Positions 8,097 to 16,507 are shown, counted from the stretch's first letter. The stretch: DNA of 44,587 nucleotides from an uncultured Eubacteriales bacterium (GCA_913063835.1 CAJXZV010000007.1:1-44587); one strand, 5' to 3'. Made by a program: numbers and translations. The notes: a model not told the origin generated them from the sequence alone.

Positions 8097-8211
8097 CTGG
8101 GGCCGGTGCCAGTGAGAAGGAAGCGGCCTCGCGCCGGTCGAAGGCGGTCGAGAGTGTCGGAAACGGTCGGGAGGCCGCCGGGCCCGGCCGCAACAAGGAG
8201 GGGGACACGTC

Positions 8212-9546
8212 TTGACAAGAGCCGCCCAGGAGCGTGACCCCGGGAACACGGCCGACAGGAGGTCCAAGGGAGCCGTCTTGGGCCGGGTGTCGCAGCGCGA
8301 GGCTGTCGAGGATTTCGCCTCCTTCGTCTCTCCGGGCAAGGTCGCCGTCTACCGCAGCCTCGGGTTCGAAGCCGTACCCGGCCGGCGCGAGGGCGTGTAC
8401 GTCTGGGACCTCGAGGGCCGGCGCTACGTGAACTGCCGGTCGAGCGGGGGGGTCTTCAACCTCGGCCACCGCCCGCCGCGGGTCACGGCCGCCCTCAAGG
8501 AGGCCCTCGAGGAACTCGACGTCGGGGACCACATGCTCATGAGCGAACTCCGCGGGCGCCTGGCCAGGCGCCTGGCCGAGCTCACCCCCGGCGACATCCG
8601 GTACAGCTTCTTCGTCCCGAGCGGTGGTGAGGCGATCGACCTCGCCATCAAGCTCGCCCGCGGCTACACCGGACGGCCGGGGGTGGTGTCGGCCGAAAAG
8701 GGGTACCACGGGCACACCGGCTTCGCCCTCTCCGCGGGCGAGCAACGCTTCAGCAGGCACTTCGAGCCCCTCATGCCCGGCTTCTCCAAGGTCCCCTTCG
8801 GCGACGCCGACGCCCTCGAGAGGGTCGTGGGCCCCCAGACGGCGGCCGTCGTCCTCGAGACCATCCAGGCCACCGCCGGCGTCATCGTCCCGCCCCCGGA
8901 CTACCTGCCGCGCGTGCGCGAGATCTGCGACCGGGCCGGAGCCGTCCTCATCCTCGACGAGATCCAGGCCGGCCTCGGTCGGACCGGACGGCTCTGGGCC
9001 TGTGAGGAGTGGAACGTGGTGCCGGACATCCTGGTCCTGGGAAAGGGTATGAGCGGGGGCGTCTACCCCATGTCCGCCGTCTGCTTCAGGCCGCACCTCG
9101 ACCGGTTCTTCCGGGAGCACCCGTTCGTACACCTCAGCTCCTTCGCCGGGTCGGACCTCGGCTGTGTCTGCTCCCTGGCCATGCTCGAGCAGACGACCGA
9201 GCCGGGGTTCCTCGAGCACGTGAGGGAGATGGGGGCCAGGTTCGAACAGGGGTTCGCGGACCTCTGCCGCCGGCACCCCGACCTCACCGCCGGCTGGCGC
9301 GGCCGCGGGCTCATGCTGGCCTTCGAGATGGCCCGGGACGACTTCGGCCCGATGATGACCTACGCCCTGGCCCAGTTCGGGGTGATCGCCGTCTTCTCCG
9401 ACTTCCGTCCGAGGGCGATGCAGATTATGCCGCCTCTCATCATCAGGGACCACGAGGTCGAGGAGGTCCTCGAGGCCATGGACAAGGCCCTGACCCTCGT
9501 GGGCAGGCTCGTGGAGGCGGGGTTCACCCCGCCCCCGGTGCCCTGA
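8212..9546 (+). CDS. Class III PLP-dependent aminotransferase
   Basis: 444 residues. Fold-type I, class III signatures are present: NLGHRPPRV near residue 85, PSGGEAIDLAIKLARG (136-151), the Asp249-Glu250 pair in LILDEIQAGLGRTG, and the Schiff-base Lys278 in LVLGKGMSGG. Relatives act on omega-amino groups (acetylornithine, 4-aminobutyrate, putrescine) or are racemases or decarboxylases; the substrate cannot be told. The usual EPIQGEGG strand is instead ETIQATAG (216-223), so substrate contacts differ from GABA/ornithine transaminases. The TTG start has AAGGAGGGGG upstream. It is followed 57 bp later by the dikinase-like gene in the same direction, and the two probably form an operon and act in one pathway. 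Confidence 0.92.
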   Translation: MTRAAQERDPGNTADRRSKGAVLGRVSQREAVEDFASFVSPGKVAVYRSLGFEAVPGRREGVYVWDLEGRRYVNCRSSGGVFNLGHRPPRVTAALKEALEELDVGDHMLMSELRGRLARRLAELTPGDIRYSFFVPSGGEAIDLAIKLARGYTGRPGVVSAEKGYHGHTGFALSAGEQRFSRHFEPLMPGFSKVPFGDADALERVVGPQTAAVVLETIQATAGVIVPPPDYLPRVREICDRAGAVLILDEIQAGLGRTGRLWACEEWNVVPDILVLGKGMSGGVYPMSAVCFRPHLDRFFREHPFVHLSSFAGSDLGCVCSLAMLEQTTEPGFLEHVREMGARFEQGFADLCRRHPDLTAGWRGRGLMLAFEMARDDFGPMMTYALAQFGVIAVFSDFRPRAMQIMPPLIIRDHEVEEVLEAMDKALTLVGRLVEAGFTPPPVP

Positions 9547-9603
9547 GACGGCCCCTCCCGGGACGCCCGGGCCGAGCGGAGACGGAGGAAGGAGCGGACT
9601 GGT

Positions 9604-12471
9604 TTGACCAGGCATCTCAGATGGCTCGAGGACATCACCCGAGAGGACCGGCCGCTCGTCGGCGGCAAGGCCGCGGCTCTGGCCGAACTGGAGCGTGCGG
9701 GCCTCCCGGTCCCGCCGACGGTCGTCGTGCTGAACAGTGCCTGCGAGACCTTCCTGCGTGAGAACGGCCTCGAGGAACACCTCTCCCTCCTCCGGGGCTC
9801 CGGGGAGGACGCCCCGGCCGAACGCGCCCCCCCGACGGCGCCCGCCGGGCCGGCCCTCTCCCGCCTGCTCGAAGAGGTGCAGGCCGAGGTGCGGAAGGCC
9901 CCCCTTCCGGCGGGACTCCTCGAGGAACTCGAAGAGGCCCTCTCCTCCGGCCCCATCGCGAGGGGCACCCCCCTGGCCGTCAGGTCCTCCTCCCCGGGCG
10001 AGGACGGCCGGCGGCGCTCCGCGGCCGGGGTCTACGAGAGCCGGCTCAACGTGCGGGGTCTCGATGAGGTCGCCGCCGCCCTGAGGGACTGCTGGGCGTC
10101 GCTCTGGACGGAGCGGGCCTTCTCTTACGACCGTCTGCCGAGGGACCCCTTTGCCACAGGGGCGCCCCGCGCCCCCTCGGAGTCCCCCGGCGAGGACGGG
10201 GCGGCCCCGCCCGCCGCGGGGACCATGGCCGTCCTCATCCAGGCGCTCGTCCCCTGCGAGGTGAGCGGCATCCTCTTCACCCTCAACCCGCTCACCGCCG
10301 ACGAGAATGAGATGCTGGTCGAGGCGACCTGGGGCCTCGCGGCCGGACTGGCCTCGGGCGAGGTCAGCCCTGACCGCTTCGTCGTCCACTTCTGGGAGGG
10401 CCGCCCCCTGCGGACAGAACCCGGCTCCAAGCCCGAAGCCCTGGTCCCGGCCGAGGAAGGCGGCCTCCGGCCTGTGCCGCTCGACCGGGAGAAGAGCAGG
10501 ACTCCGTGCCTTGACGCCGACCGGCTCAGGGAGCTCGCGGCCCTGGGGCGCCGGGTCCAGGAGGTCTTCGGCGAGCCGCAGGACGTCGAGTTCGGCTTCG
10601 CCGGCGGCCGGCTCTACGTCCTCCAGTCCCGCCCCATGACCGCCTACACCTTCCCCGAGAGCACGGGCCAGTGGACCACGGCCAACTTCCGGGAGGTGAT
10701 GCCGGGCTTCGCCTCCATCCTCGGCCAGTCCCAATCGTTCCACCACGACTTCAGCCGGGCCCAGGAAGAGCTCTTCCGGCGGGTCCGGCTCTGGCGGCCC
10801 GAAGACGAGGGCACCGTCTGGGCGAGGACCTTCTTCGGCCACGGCTACTGGAACGTCGGGGCGACCAAGCGGGTGGCCTCCCGGCTGCCGGGCTTCAGAG
10901 AGCGGTCCTTCGACCGGACGGTCGGCATCGACCCGACCTACGAAGGTGAGGGGCAGGTGACCCCCTGGAGCCCGGTCAACGTCATCAGGGCCGTGCCCGT
11001 CCTGCTCGCACTCGAGAGGCAGTACCGGACGGTCCCCGGGGAGGTACGGTCCTTCCTCGAGTGGTTCGACCGGGAGGAGCCCGTGTGGGACGCCGTGCGG
11101 CCGGAGGACCTCGACGACGAATCCCTCTCGGCCTGGGCGGCGAAAGGTCTGGAGCTTCACGCGAAGACGAACCGGTGGGCGCTCATCACCACCCTTCTCT
11201 CCACCCAGGCCCAGGAGGACTTCCACGGGACCCTGGCCGCCCTCGAGAAGAAGGGTCTGGGCGACGACGCCCCCAGCGAGGCCCGGCTCCTGACCGGACT
11301 CACCGGGATGGCCACGGCCCGCCCCCTCGAGGACCTCTGGGGCCTCGCCCGGACCTTCGAGAAGCACCCCCGGGCCCTGGAGCGCCTCCGCCGGACGCCC
11401 CCAGGCGAACTCGCCGGACGACTGGCCGAGCTCGCGGAGAAAGCCGACGAGGGCGAGGCCTGGCGGGCCGTGCTGGACTGGGTCCGGCGCTACCGCTACA
11501 TGTCCAACATCGACGAGGACCTCTCCGTGCCCCGCTGGTGGGAGGACCCGTCGGTGCCCCTTTCCGTGCTCAGGGGATATGTCACCGGCGAGGGAAGCAC
11601 GACCGGGGGCCGGCCCCCGACCCGGGACGGCGGCCCGCCGGACGACCCGCGGGTCCAGCTCGAGCGGCAGAGGGCGGTGCGGGAGGCCGAGGAGAGCAAG
11701 GCCCTCGCCCTCGGGCGGCGGTGGCTCCGGCTGGGTCTCGGCCCCTTCTGGCGGCGGCGGTTCGAGGAGCAGTACCGGAGGGTCAAGGAGTTCTGCTGGC
11801 TCCGCGAGGAGACCCGGGTCTGCCTCAGCCGCGCCCGCTACCAGACCCGCAGGTTCCTCGTCGAGCTGGCCCGGCGGTGGGCGGAAGCCGGTCTGCTCGA
11901 CGAGCCGGACGACATCTTCTGGCTGACCCGGGACGAGGTCCTCGACCTCACCGGCGGCAGGGGGGATCCCGCCGCCGCGAGGGAGGCGGCCCGGCGGCGC
12001 AAGGCGGTGAGGCGCCTTTACCGGAACTGGAGGGTCCCGCAGAACATCACCCCGGGCACCTACGGACCTGACGGCCTGCCCCTCCGTCGCGCGGCACCTG
12101 CGCCGAACGGGCCCACGACGGCTCCTGCGAAACAGCACGGCGGGCCGACCTACACCGGTGTCGGGTGCTCGGCCGGCGTGGTGACGGCGAGGTGCCGGGT
12201 GGCCGGATGCATCGAAGAGGCGGCGGCCCTCGAGGCGGGGGAGATCCTTGTCGCCCCCTACGCGAACCCGGCCTGGACGCCCCTCTTCCACCTCGCCGTG
12301 GGCCTTGTCCTCGAGGAAGGCGGCCTCCTCAGCCACAGCGCCGTGGTGGCCCGGGAGTACGGGGTCCCGGCCGTCCTGCAGGTCAAGGGGGCGACGAAGC
12401 TTTTCCGGACCGGCGACATCCTCACCATCGACGGCCTCAAGGGCACGGTGACCCTCACCGGTCGAAGGTGA
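9604..12471 (+). CDS. PEP synthase / rifampicin-phosphotransferase-like dikinase
   Basis: 955 residues. The N-terminal ATP-grasp domain (about 1-345) has GGKAAALAELERAGLPVP, AVRSSSPGEDG, SGILFTLNP and the closing QDVEFGFAGG...LQSRPMT. A long helical middle region (about 350-840) follows. The C-terminal swivelling phosphohistidine domain (about 855-955) has SHSAVVAREYGVPAVL with the phospho-acceptor near His911. There is no C-terminal PEP-binding TIM barrel as in true PEP synthase or PPDK. This order (ATP-grasp, substrate domain, His domain) is that of rifampicin phosphotransferase, which moves the beta-phosphate of ATP to a small molecule. The substrate here is unknown. TTG start with AGGAAGGAG upstream. 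The last 17 bp overlap the convergent alcohol dehydrogenase gene. Confidence 0.88.
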   Translation: MTRHLRWLEDITREDRPLVGGKAAALAELERAGLPVPPTVVVLNSACETFLRENGLEEHLSLLRGSGEDAPAERAPPTAPAGPALSRLLEEVQAEVRKAPLPAGLLEELEEALSSGPIARGTPLAVRSSSPGEDGRRRSAAGVYESRLNVRGLDEVAAALRDCWASLWTERAFSYDRLPRDPFATGAPRAPSESPGEDGAAPPAAGTMAVLIQALVPCEVSGILFTLNPLTADENEMLVEATWGLAAGLASGEVSPDRFVVHFWEGRPLRTEPGSKPEALVPAEEGGLRPVPLDREKSRTPCLDADRLRELAALGRRVQEVFGEPQDVEFGFAGGRLYVLQSRPMTAYTFPESTGQWTTANFREVMPGFASILGQSQSFHHDFSRAQEELFRRVRLWRPEDEGTVWARTFFGHGYWNVGATKRVASRLPGFRERSFDRTVGIDPTYEGEGQVTPWSPVNVIRAVPVLLALERQYRTVPGEVRSFLEWFDREEPVWDAVRPEDLDDESLSAWAAKGLELHAKTNRWALITTLLSTQAQEDFHGTLAALEKKGLGDDAPSEARLLTGLTGMATARPLEDLWGLARTFEKHPRALERLRRTPPGELAGRLAELAEKADEGEAWRAVLDWVRRYRYMSNIDEDLSVPRWWEDPSVPLSVLRGYVTGEGSTTGGRPPTRDGGPPDDPRVQLERQRAVREAEESKALALGRRWLRLGLGPFWRRRFEEQYRRVKEFCWLREETRVCLSRARYQTRRFLVELARRWAEAGLLDEPDDIFWLTRDEVLDLTGGRGDPAAAREAARRRKAVRRLYRNWRVPQNITPGTYGPDGLPLRRAAPAPNGPTTAPAKQHGGPTYTGVGCSAGVVTARCRVAGCIEEAAALEAGEILVAPYANPAWTPLFHLAVGLVLEEGGLLSHSAVVAREYGVPAVLQVKGATKLFRTGDILTIDGLKGTVTLTGRR

Positions 12472-13705
12472 AGACCGCCTTCACGGCCCGTGAGGAGCCC
12501 TTGTCGGTCACCGTCCTCAGGGCCTCGCGGTAGTCCTCCAGGCGGAAGCGGTGCGTGACCAGACCCTCCACGGCGGCCGAGGGCCCCAGCCTCCCGCCGG
12601 CCAGGAGGTCCAGGACGAGCTCGAAGGTCCGGACCAGACGTCCTTCCACGACCTCCGTGTCGTAGCAGAAATTCCCCCGCACGTCGAGCTCCTTCCGCCA
12701 GATGTGACTCCAGTCGATGCCCTTCGGCATCCCGGCCAGACCCACGAGGCTGACGAGCCCGCCCGGAGCGGCGTACCGCAGGGCGGCGTCGAGGGCGGAC
12801 CGGCTCCCGGCGCACTCGAACACCAGCGCGGCTCCCCCCGTCGGGACCGTAGGGCCGATCAGGGGCCGGAGAAGGTCCACGCCGAGACTGTCGGCCAACC
12901 TCTCCTCCCAGCCCGGCCCGGTGCCCACGACCTCGTCGCCTCCGAACGTCCGCGCCAGCTCGGCCTGGTGGGGATGACGGACGAGCGCGATGAGGCGTCC
13001 GTCCCAGCCGAGAGCCCTCAGGGCGGCGATGACGCCCAGGCCTATGACTCCGCCTCCGATGACGAGAGAGGTCCCGCCGGGCCGGCCGTCCTCCCGGGTC
13101 CAGGCCAGGGCCCGGGCCGCGGCGTGCAGGGAAGCCGCCAGCGGCTCGACGAGGACGGCCGCCTCGTCGGAGACGGCGTCGGGGACGGGGAAGAGCTGGC
13201 TCCTGTGGGCCAGGAACTTCGGGCTCCACGTCCCGCCCGTGTCCCGGCAACTCCCGATGATGAGGCCCGGGGAAAGGGAACCGGACGCGAACCTCTCGCA
13301 CCGGGCGTGGTGCCCCTCGCGGCAGGCCCGGCAGGGCCGGCCGATGGCGCGGGTCGCGCACGGCAGGAGCGGCTCGACGACGACCCTCTGTCCCGGCTCC
13401 AGGCCGACCTCCTCCCCCGCCTCGGCCACGACCCCCACGTTCTCGTGTCCGACGGTGAAGGGGAAGGAGGCGAGAGCCGAGGCGGAGGGGCTCTGCTGGA
13501 GGAGGATGAGGTGCATGTCACTGCCGCAGATGCCGGCGTAGCGGGTGCGGACCACGGCCCAGTCCGGCCCGGGGAGGACCGGCTCGGGGACCTCCCGTAG
13601 CACAAGGCAGGAGAGCGGCCCCCAGTAGGCGCCCCTGGAGATGCGCCCCAGCGCGGCCGTGACCACGTAGCGGGGGATGGAGCCGGTGAACTGAAGAGCC
13701 TTCAC
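12455..13705 (-). CDS. Zinc-dependent MDR alcohol dehydrogenase
   Basis: 416 residues, medium-chain dehydrogenase/reductase family. The catalytic zinc site is seen in AGICGSDMH and GHENVGVV, and a Cys-rich structural-zinc-like loop CATRAIGRPCRACREGHHARC follows. The Rossmann region carries VIGGGVIGLGVIAAL. Members oxidise polyols, amino-alcohols or threonine with NAD(P); the substrate cannot be told. The GTG start has AGGAGG eight bases upstream. The 3' end overlaps that of the dikinase gene by 17 bp. It lies 93 bp downstream of the HEPN gene and is transcribed in the same direction. Confidence 0.9.
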   Translation of the reverse strand: MKALQFTGSIPRYVVTAALGRISRGAYWGPLSCLVLREVPEPVLPGPDWAVVRTRYAGICGSDMHLILLQQSPSASALASFPFTVGHENVGVVAEAGEEVGLEPGQRVVVEPLLPCATRAIGRPCRACREGHHARCERFASGSLSPGLIIGSCRDTGGTWSPKFLAHRSQLFPVPDAVSDEAAVLVEPLAASLHAAARALAWTREDGRPGGTSLVIGGGVIGLGVIAALRALGWDGRLIALVRHPHQAELARTFGGDEVVGTGPGWEERLADSLGVDLLRPLIGPTVPTGGAALVFECAGSRSALDAALRYAAPGGLVSLVGLAGMPKGIDWSHIWRKELDVRGNFCYDTEVVEGRLVRTFELVLDLLAGGRLGPSAAVEGLVTHRFRLEDYREALRTVTDKGSSRAVKAVFTFDR

Positions 13706-13798
13706 TGACTCGGCCTCCTCTGGCGTCCTACAGGCGGTGCCGGCTCACACTTCGCCGCCGTCGGCGGAAGACCCTCTCGGAGGGCCGAGGTCGCGGCC

Positions 13799-14209
13799 TC
13801 ACCCCCCGGGGAGCCGGGCTCTCACGAACTCCAGGACGTGACCGGCTACCTCCAGAGCCCTCTCGGTGTCCCGCTCGTCATAGGCCTCCCTGGGCCGCCC
13901 TCCGATGATGCTGTTCGGGTAGCGGGTCGAGATGTAGTACTTGTCCACGAGGGCCGCGGTTTTCTTCAGCCCGCTGAAGGAGGGGTCGAAGTGGGCGGCG
14001 TCCTCGCAGAGAACCGATGCCGAGTGTCCCCGCACCTCCCTGGCCCCCTGAGAGAAGAGGTAGGCCTTCAGGGCCTTCTCGACCGCCTGCTGGGCGTGGA
14101 AACAGGCGAGGTTGTGGTGGTGCGCACCCCCCAGGAGGCGGGCGGCGGCGAAGTCCTGTTCGGACTGTTCGAACCAGCGCCGGCCCTCCTCCACAGGGTC
14201 AGGCTTCAT
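13799..14209 (-). CDS. HEPN domain protein, partner of a minimal nucleotidyltransferase
   Basis: 136 residues, all predicted alpha. The family pattern FEQSEQDFAAARLL, ACFHAQQAVEKALKAYL and DKYYISTRYPNS identifies the HEPN group usually paired with MNT proteins. In HepT/MntA systems HEPN is an RNase toxin neutralised by AMPylation by MNT. Here an Rx4H pattern can be read at Arg57-His62 (REVRGH), but the HxY that follows it in HepT is missing, so toxin activity is uncertain. It starts 11 bp inside the end of the nucleotidyltransferase gene, so translation is coupled. The pair may be a toxin-antitoxin module or a housekeeping nucleotide-binding pair. Confidence 0.85.
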   Translation of the reverse strand: MKPDPVEEGRRWFEQSEQDFAAARLLGGAHHHNLACFHAQQAVEKALKAYLFSQGAREVRGHSASVLCEDAAHFDPSFSGLKKTAALVDKYYISTRYPNSIIGGRPREAYDERDTERALEVAGHVLEFVRARLPGG

Positions 14210-14540
14210 ACAGGACCCTCCCCTCCTTCAGCGCCCGCTCGAAGAAGGGCCTCGTCCTGACCAGCTCCTCGAACTCCTCAGGGGTGTAGACGAGGACGTC
14301 CAGGTCGACCTTCGGCTCGAGGGCGGCCAGGGCCTCCTCCAGGCGGTCGAGAAAGCGCGCCTCCGTGTCCTTTATCAGGATGAGGTCGATGTCGCTGGAC
14401 TCGATGACGTCGCCGCGGGCGGCCGACCCGAAGAGGAGGGCCTTCCGGATGCCCATGGTCGGGAAGATGCCCTTCATCCGTTCGATTTCGCCTTCGAGGC
14501 GCTTCTTTCGCTGTTCGTCGACCCCATGTTTGAAAGGCAT
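14199..14540 (-). CDS. Minimal nucleotidyltransferase (MNT)
   Basis: 113 residues from ATG 14540 (GGGGGA nine bases upstream); GTG at 14546 is two codons earlier. The pol-beta type active site is complete: LFGSAARGDVIESSDIDL, with Gly-Ser followed by Asp and Asp in the SDID pair, and a third acidic residue in KVDLDVLVY. It is the upstream member of the MNT-HEPN pair, whose genes overlap by 11 bp. MNT antitoxins transfer AMP groups from ATP to the HEPN protein. The short size with no further domain supports this group over DNA polymerase beta or kanamycin nucleotidyltransferases. Confidence 0.88.
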   Translation of the reverse strand: MPFKHGVDEQRKKRLEGEIERMKGIFPTMGIRKALLFGSAARGDVIESSDIDLILIKDTEARFLDRLEEALAALEPKVDLDVLVYTPEEFEELVRTRPFFERALKEGRVLYEA

Positions 14541-14699
14541 GGACACCGGTCCCCCGTACGGCCAGGCGAAAGGGAGGGCGGGCGGCCGCAGCTAGAGTCT
14601 ACCACAGCCCCGGGCTCGTGGGAGTGTCTCGTGAGCCCCGGTGGCTCATGGACGTCTCAGAGTGGGAGCCTCGCGTGGGTGGCTGAGGTTGAGGTGGGG

Positions 14700-15602
14700 T
14701 TATCTTTCCGGGTTCGCCGCCTCTTCGGCGACCGCCGGCCCGAAGGCGCCGCCGAAGAGCCACGGGAAGGCTTCGGCCAGAGCCCGCACGACGTCTCTCA
14801 GACGTTCGACGGTGTACAGCCTCACCTGGAGGTCGTCCGTCCCGGTGTCGGCGACCAGGAGCACCGTCCCGGAGCCGTCTTCACCTGCGGGCACGACCCC
14901 GAGGCCGTAGTCTCGGCCCATGAGTCGGACGACGCTCGAGACGTCGGCGGCTTCTGTGAGCTCTTCGAGCCTCCGGCGCTGCTCCTCGGTGAGGGTCGAC
15001 AGCGGGACCGCCTCGTGTCCCCCGCCTCCGCCCACCACGTCGAGATAGCACAGAGGCGGGAACAGGATGCACCACCAATTCGCGCCGTCCCCGTTCCCGA
15101 GGACGACCCGCAGGGCCCGGTACTCGCCGGCCGGCAGGTCGACGGGCCCGTAGGACCTTTCCGGGAAGGCGAAGGTCCCGTACTCGACCTCCACCCCGTA
15201 GCTCCGGCCCGCCTGCCGCACCACCTCCTCGGCCAGCCTCCTGAAGAGCGGGAGGTTCTCGACGATCCGCGCCTCAGCGTCCGCCGGGGTGCTCTCTCCG
15301 AGGAGGTCTCCGGACGCGGCCAGGATGGCGTCACGGACCTTCACCTTCAGCACCTGGTCGGCCGGCTGGTCGCTGTTGGCCACGACGTGGAGCCGGATGA
15401 GGTTGTGCTGGTTGTAGGCCAACTCCGCTCTCTGCTCCCATGTGCTCCACACCACGGCGGCCACGGTCAGGACCAGAGCGGCCAGAAGCAAGTGTCCCAG
15501 GTCCCGCCTGAGGCGGGCCGTGACGTCCTGTCCGTGTGCGAGCCCCCGCCGGGGGCCTCCGGACCTGTGGCTGATGATCTCCAGCAGCGCCTTCACGACC
15601 AT
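14700..15602 (-). CDS. spoIIR: Stage II sporulation protein R
   Basis: 300 residues from ATG 15602 (GGACGGAGG just upstream; GTG at 15596 is better spaced). The frame stays open back to the end of sigG, but that part lacks family character. After a basic N-terminus, one hydrophobic segment (about residues 36-52) directs secretion. Then come NLIRLHVVANSDQPADQ, LKVKVRDAIL, ALRVVLGNGDGANWWC and LFPPLCYLD, the SpoIIR hallmarks. SpoIIR is made in the forespore under sigmaF, enters the intermembrane space and activates SpoIIGA to cleave pro-sigmaE. A sigmaF-like promoter lies upstream. The C-terminal 100 residues extend beyond the Bacillus protein and are less conserved. Confidence 0.95.
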   Translation of the reverse strand: MVVKALLEIISHRSGGPRRGLAHGQDVTARLRRDLGHLLLAALVLTVAAVVWSTWEQRAELAYNQHNLIRLHVVANSDQPADQVLKVKVRDAILAASGDLLGESTPADAEARIVENLPLFRRLAEEVVRQAGRSYGVEVEYGTFAFPERSYGPVDLPAGEYRALRVVLGNGDGANWWCILFPPLCYLDVVGGGGGHEAVPLSTLTEEQRRRLEELTEAADVSSVVRLMGRDYGLGVVPAGEDGSGTVLLVADTGTDDLQVRLYTVERLRDVVRALAEAFPWLFGGAFGPAVAEEAANPER

Positions 15603-15667
15603 GTCCTCCGTCCGAGGGACCCGCAGCCTGCCGCACAAGGCGGCTCGAGGTCCCGCTGGTGGACGAT

Positions 15668-15696
15668 TAGTGTGCCCCGGCCGCATGCGCTCATTC
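15668..15696 (-). promoter_or_regulatory. Forespore (sigmaF/sigmaG-like) promoter of spoIIR
   Basis: Minus strand GAATG (15696-15692), 14 bp, GGGCACACTA (15677-15668). The -10 fits the sigmaF consensus GGNNANAHTR at every fixed position; read as sigmaG it is GAATG, 17 bp, CACACTA. The start would be some 60 bp before the spoIIR ATG, which agrees with the known sigmaF control of spoIIR. Confidence 0.55.
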
Positions 15697-15733
15697 CCGG
15701 GAAACGGGGGAAACCCGGACAAGAGGTCACCAA

Positions 15734-16507
15734 TCACATCAGCTTTTTCATGTGCCCGAGGGCGGCCTTCTCCAGCCTGGACACCTGGGCCTGGGAGATG
15801 CCTATCTCGTCCGCGACCTCCATCTGGGTCTTGCCCTCGTAGAACCTCAGCGAGAGGATGAGCTTCTCCCGTTCGGAGAGTTTGTCCATGGCCTCGCGGA
15901 TGGAGATGCCTTCCAGCCAGGCTGAGTCCTGATTCTTCTCGTCCCCGATCTGGTCCATGACGTAGATCGGGTCCCCCCCGTCGTGATAGACAGGGTCGAA
16001 GAGGGAGATCGGCTCCTGGATGGCGTCGAGAGCGAAGACGACTTCCTCCCTGGGCATCTTCAGCTCGTCGGCTATCTCGCTGATGGTCGGTTCGCGGGAA
16101 TGCTTGCTGACGAGGCTGTCCCGTATCTGGAGGGCCTTGTAGGCGATGTCCCTCAGGGACCGGCTCACGCGGATGGAGTTGTTGTCCCTGAGATAACGCC
16201 TTATCTCACCGATGATCATGGGCACGGCGTAGGTGGAGAACTTGACGTTCTGGCCGAGGTCGAAGTTGTCGATGGCCTTGATGAGCCCGATGCACCCCAC
16301 CTGGAAGAGGTCGTCGACATACTCGCCCCTGTTGTTGAAGCGCTGGATGACGCTCAAGACCAAACGGAGGTTTCCGTGGATGAGCTGCTCGCGGGCCGTC
16401 CTGTCGCCCTTCTTCATGCGGACGAAGAGCTCCCGCATCTTGGAGGCGGAGAGGACCGGAAGCTTCGAGGTGTTGACACCGCATATCTCTACCTTGTTGA
16501 CAAGCAA
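15734..16507 (-). CDS. sigG: RNA polymerase sporulation sigma factor SigG
   Basis: 257 residues (Bacillus SigG 260). The start is TTG at 16507, because AGGGGGA lies eight bases upstream and the next residues VNKVEICGVNTSKLPVL match the family N-terminus. Region 2 has LVLSVIQRFNNRGEYVDDLFQVG and FSTYAVPMIIGEIRRYLRDNN; region 3 has VSRSLRDIAYKALQ; region 4 has the helix-turn-helix KTQMEVADEIGISQAQVSRLEK. It directs late forespore transcription. It follows sigE by 119 bp, with its own forespore-type promoter in the gap. Its TGA overlaps an in-frame GTG of the spoIIR frame. Confidence 0.97.
   Translation of the reverse strand: MLVNKVEICGVNTSKLPVLSASKMRELFVRMKKGDRTAREQLIHGNLRLVLSVIQRFNNRGEYVDDLFQVGCIGLIKAIDNFDLGQNVKFSTYAVPMIIGEIRRYLRDNNSIRVSRSLRDIAYKALQIRDSLVSKHSREPTISEIADELKMPREEVVFALDAIQEPISLFDPVYHDGGDPIYVMDQIGDEKNQDSAWLEGISIREAMDKLSEREKLILSLRFYEGKTQMEVADEIGISQAQVSRLEKAALGHMKKLM

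Noticed and set aside
8077-12336. Very long open frame of 1419 codons on the minus strand under the aminotransferase and dikinase genes
   Set aside because: It is the antisense shadow of two genes with clear protein motifs; the translation is Gly/Pro/Glu-rich without any domain. GC-rich third positions keep such frames open.
14547-14699. Terminator of spoIIR
   Set aside because: Only a 6-bp stem TGAGCC/GGCTCA with no T-run; nothing else recognisable in this 153-bp gap.
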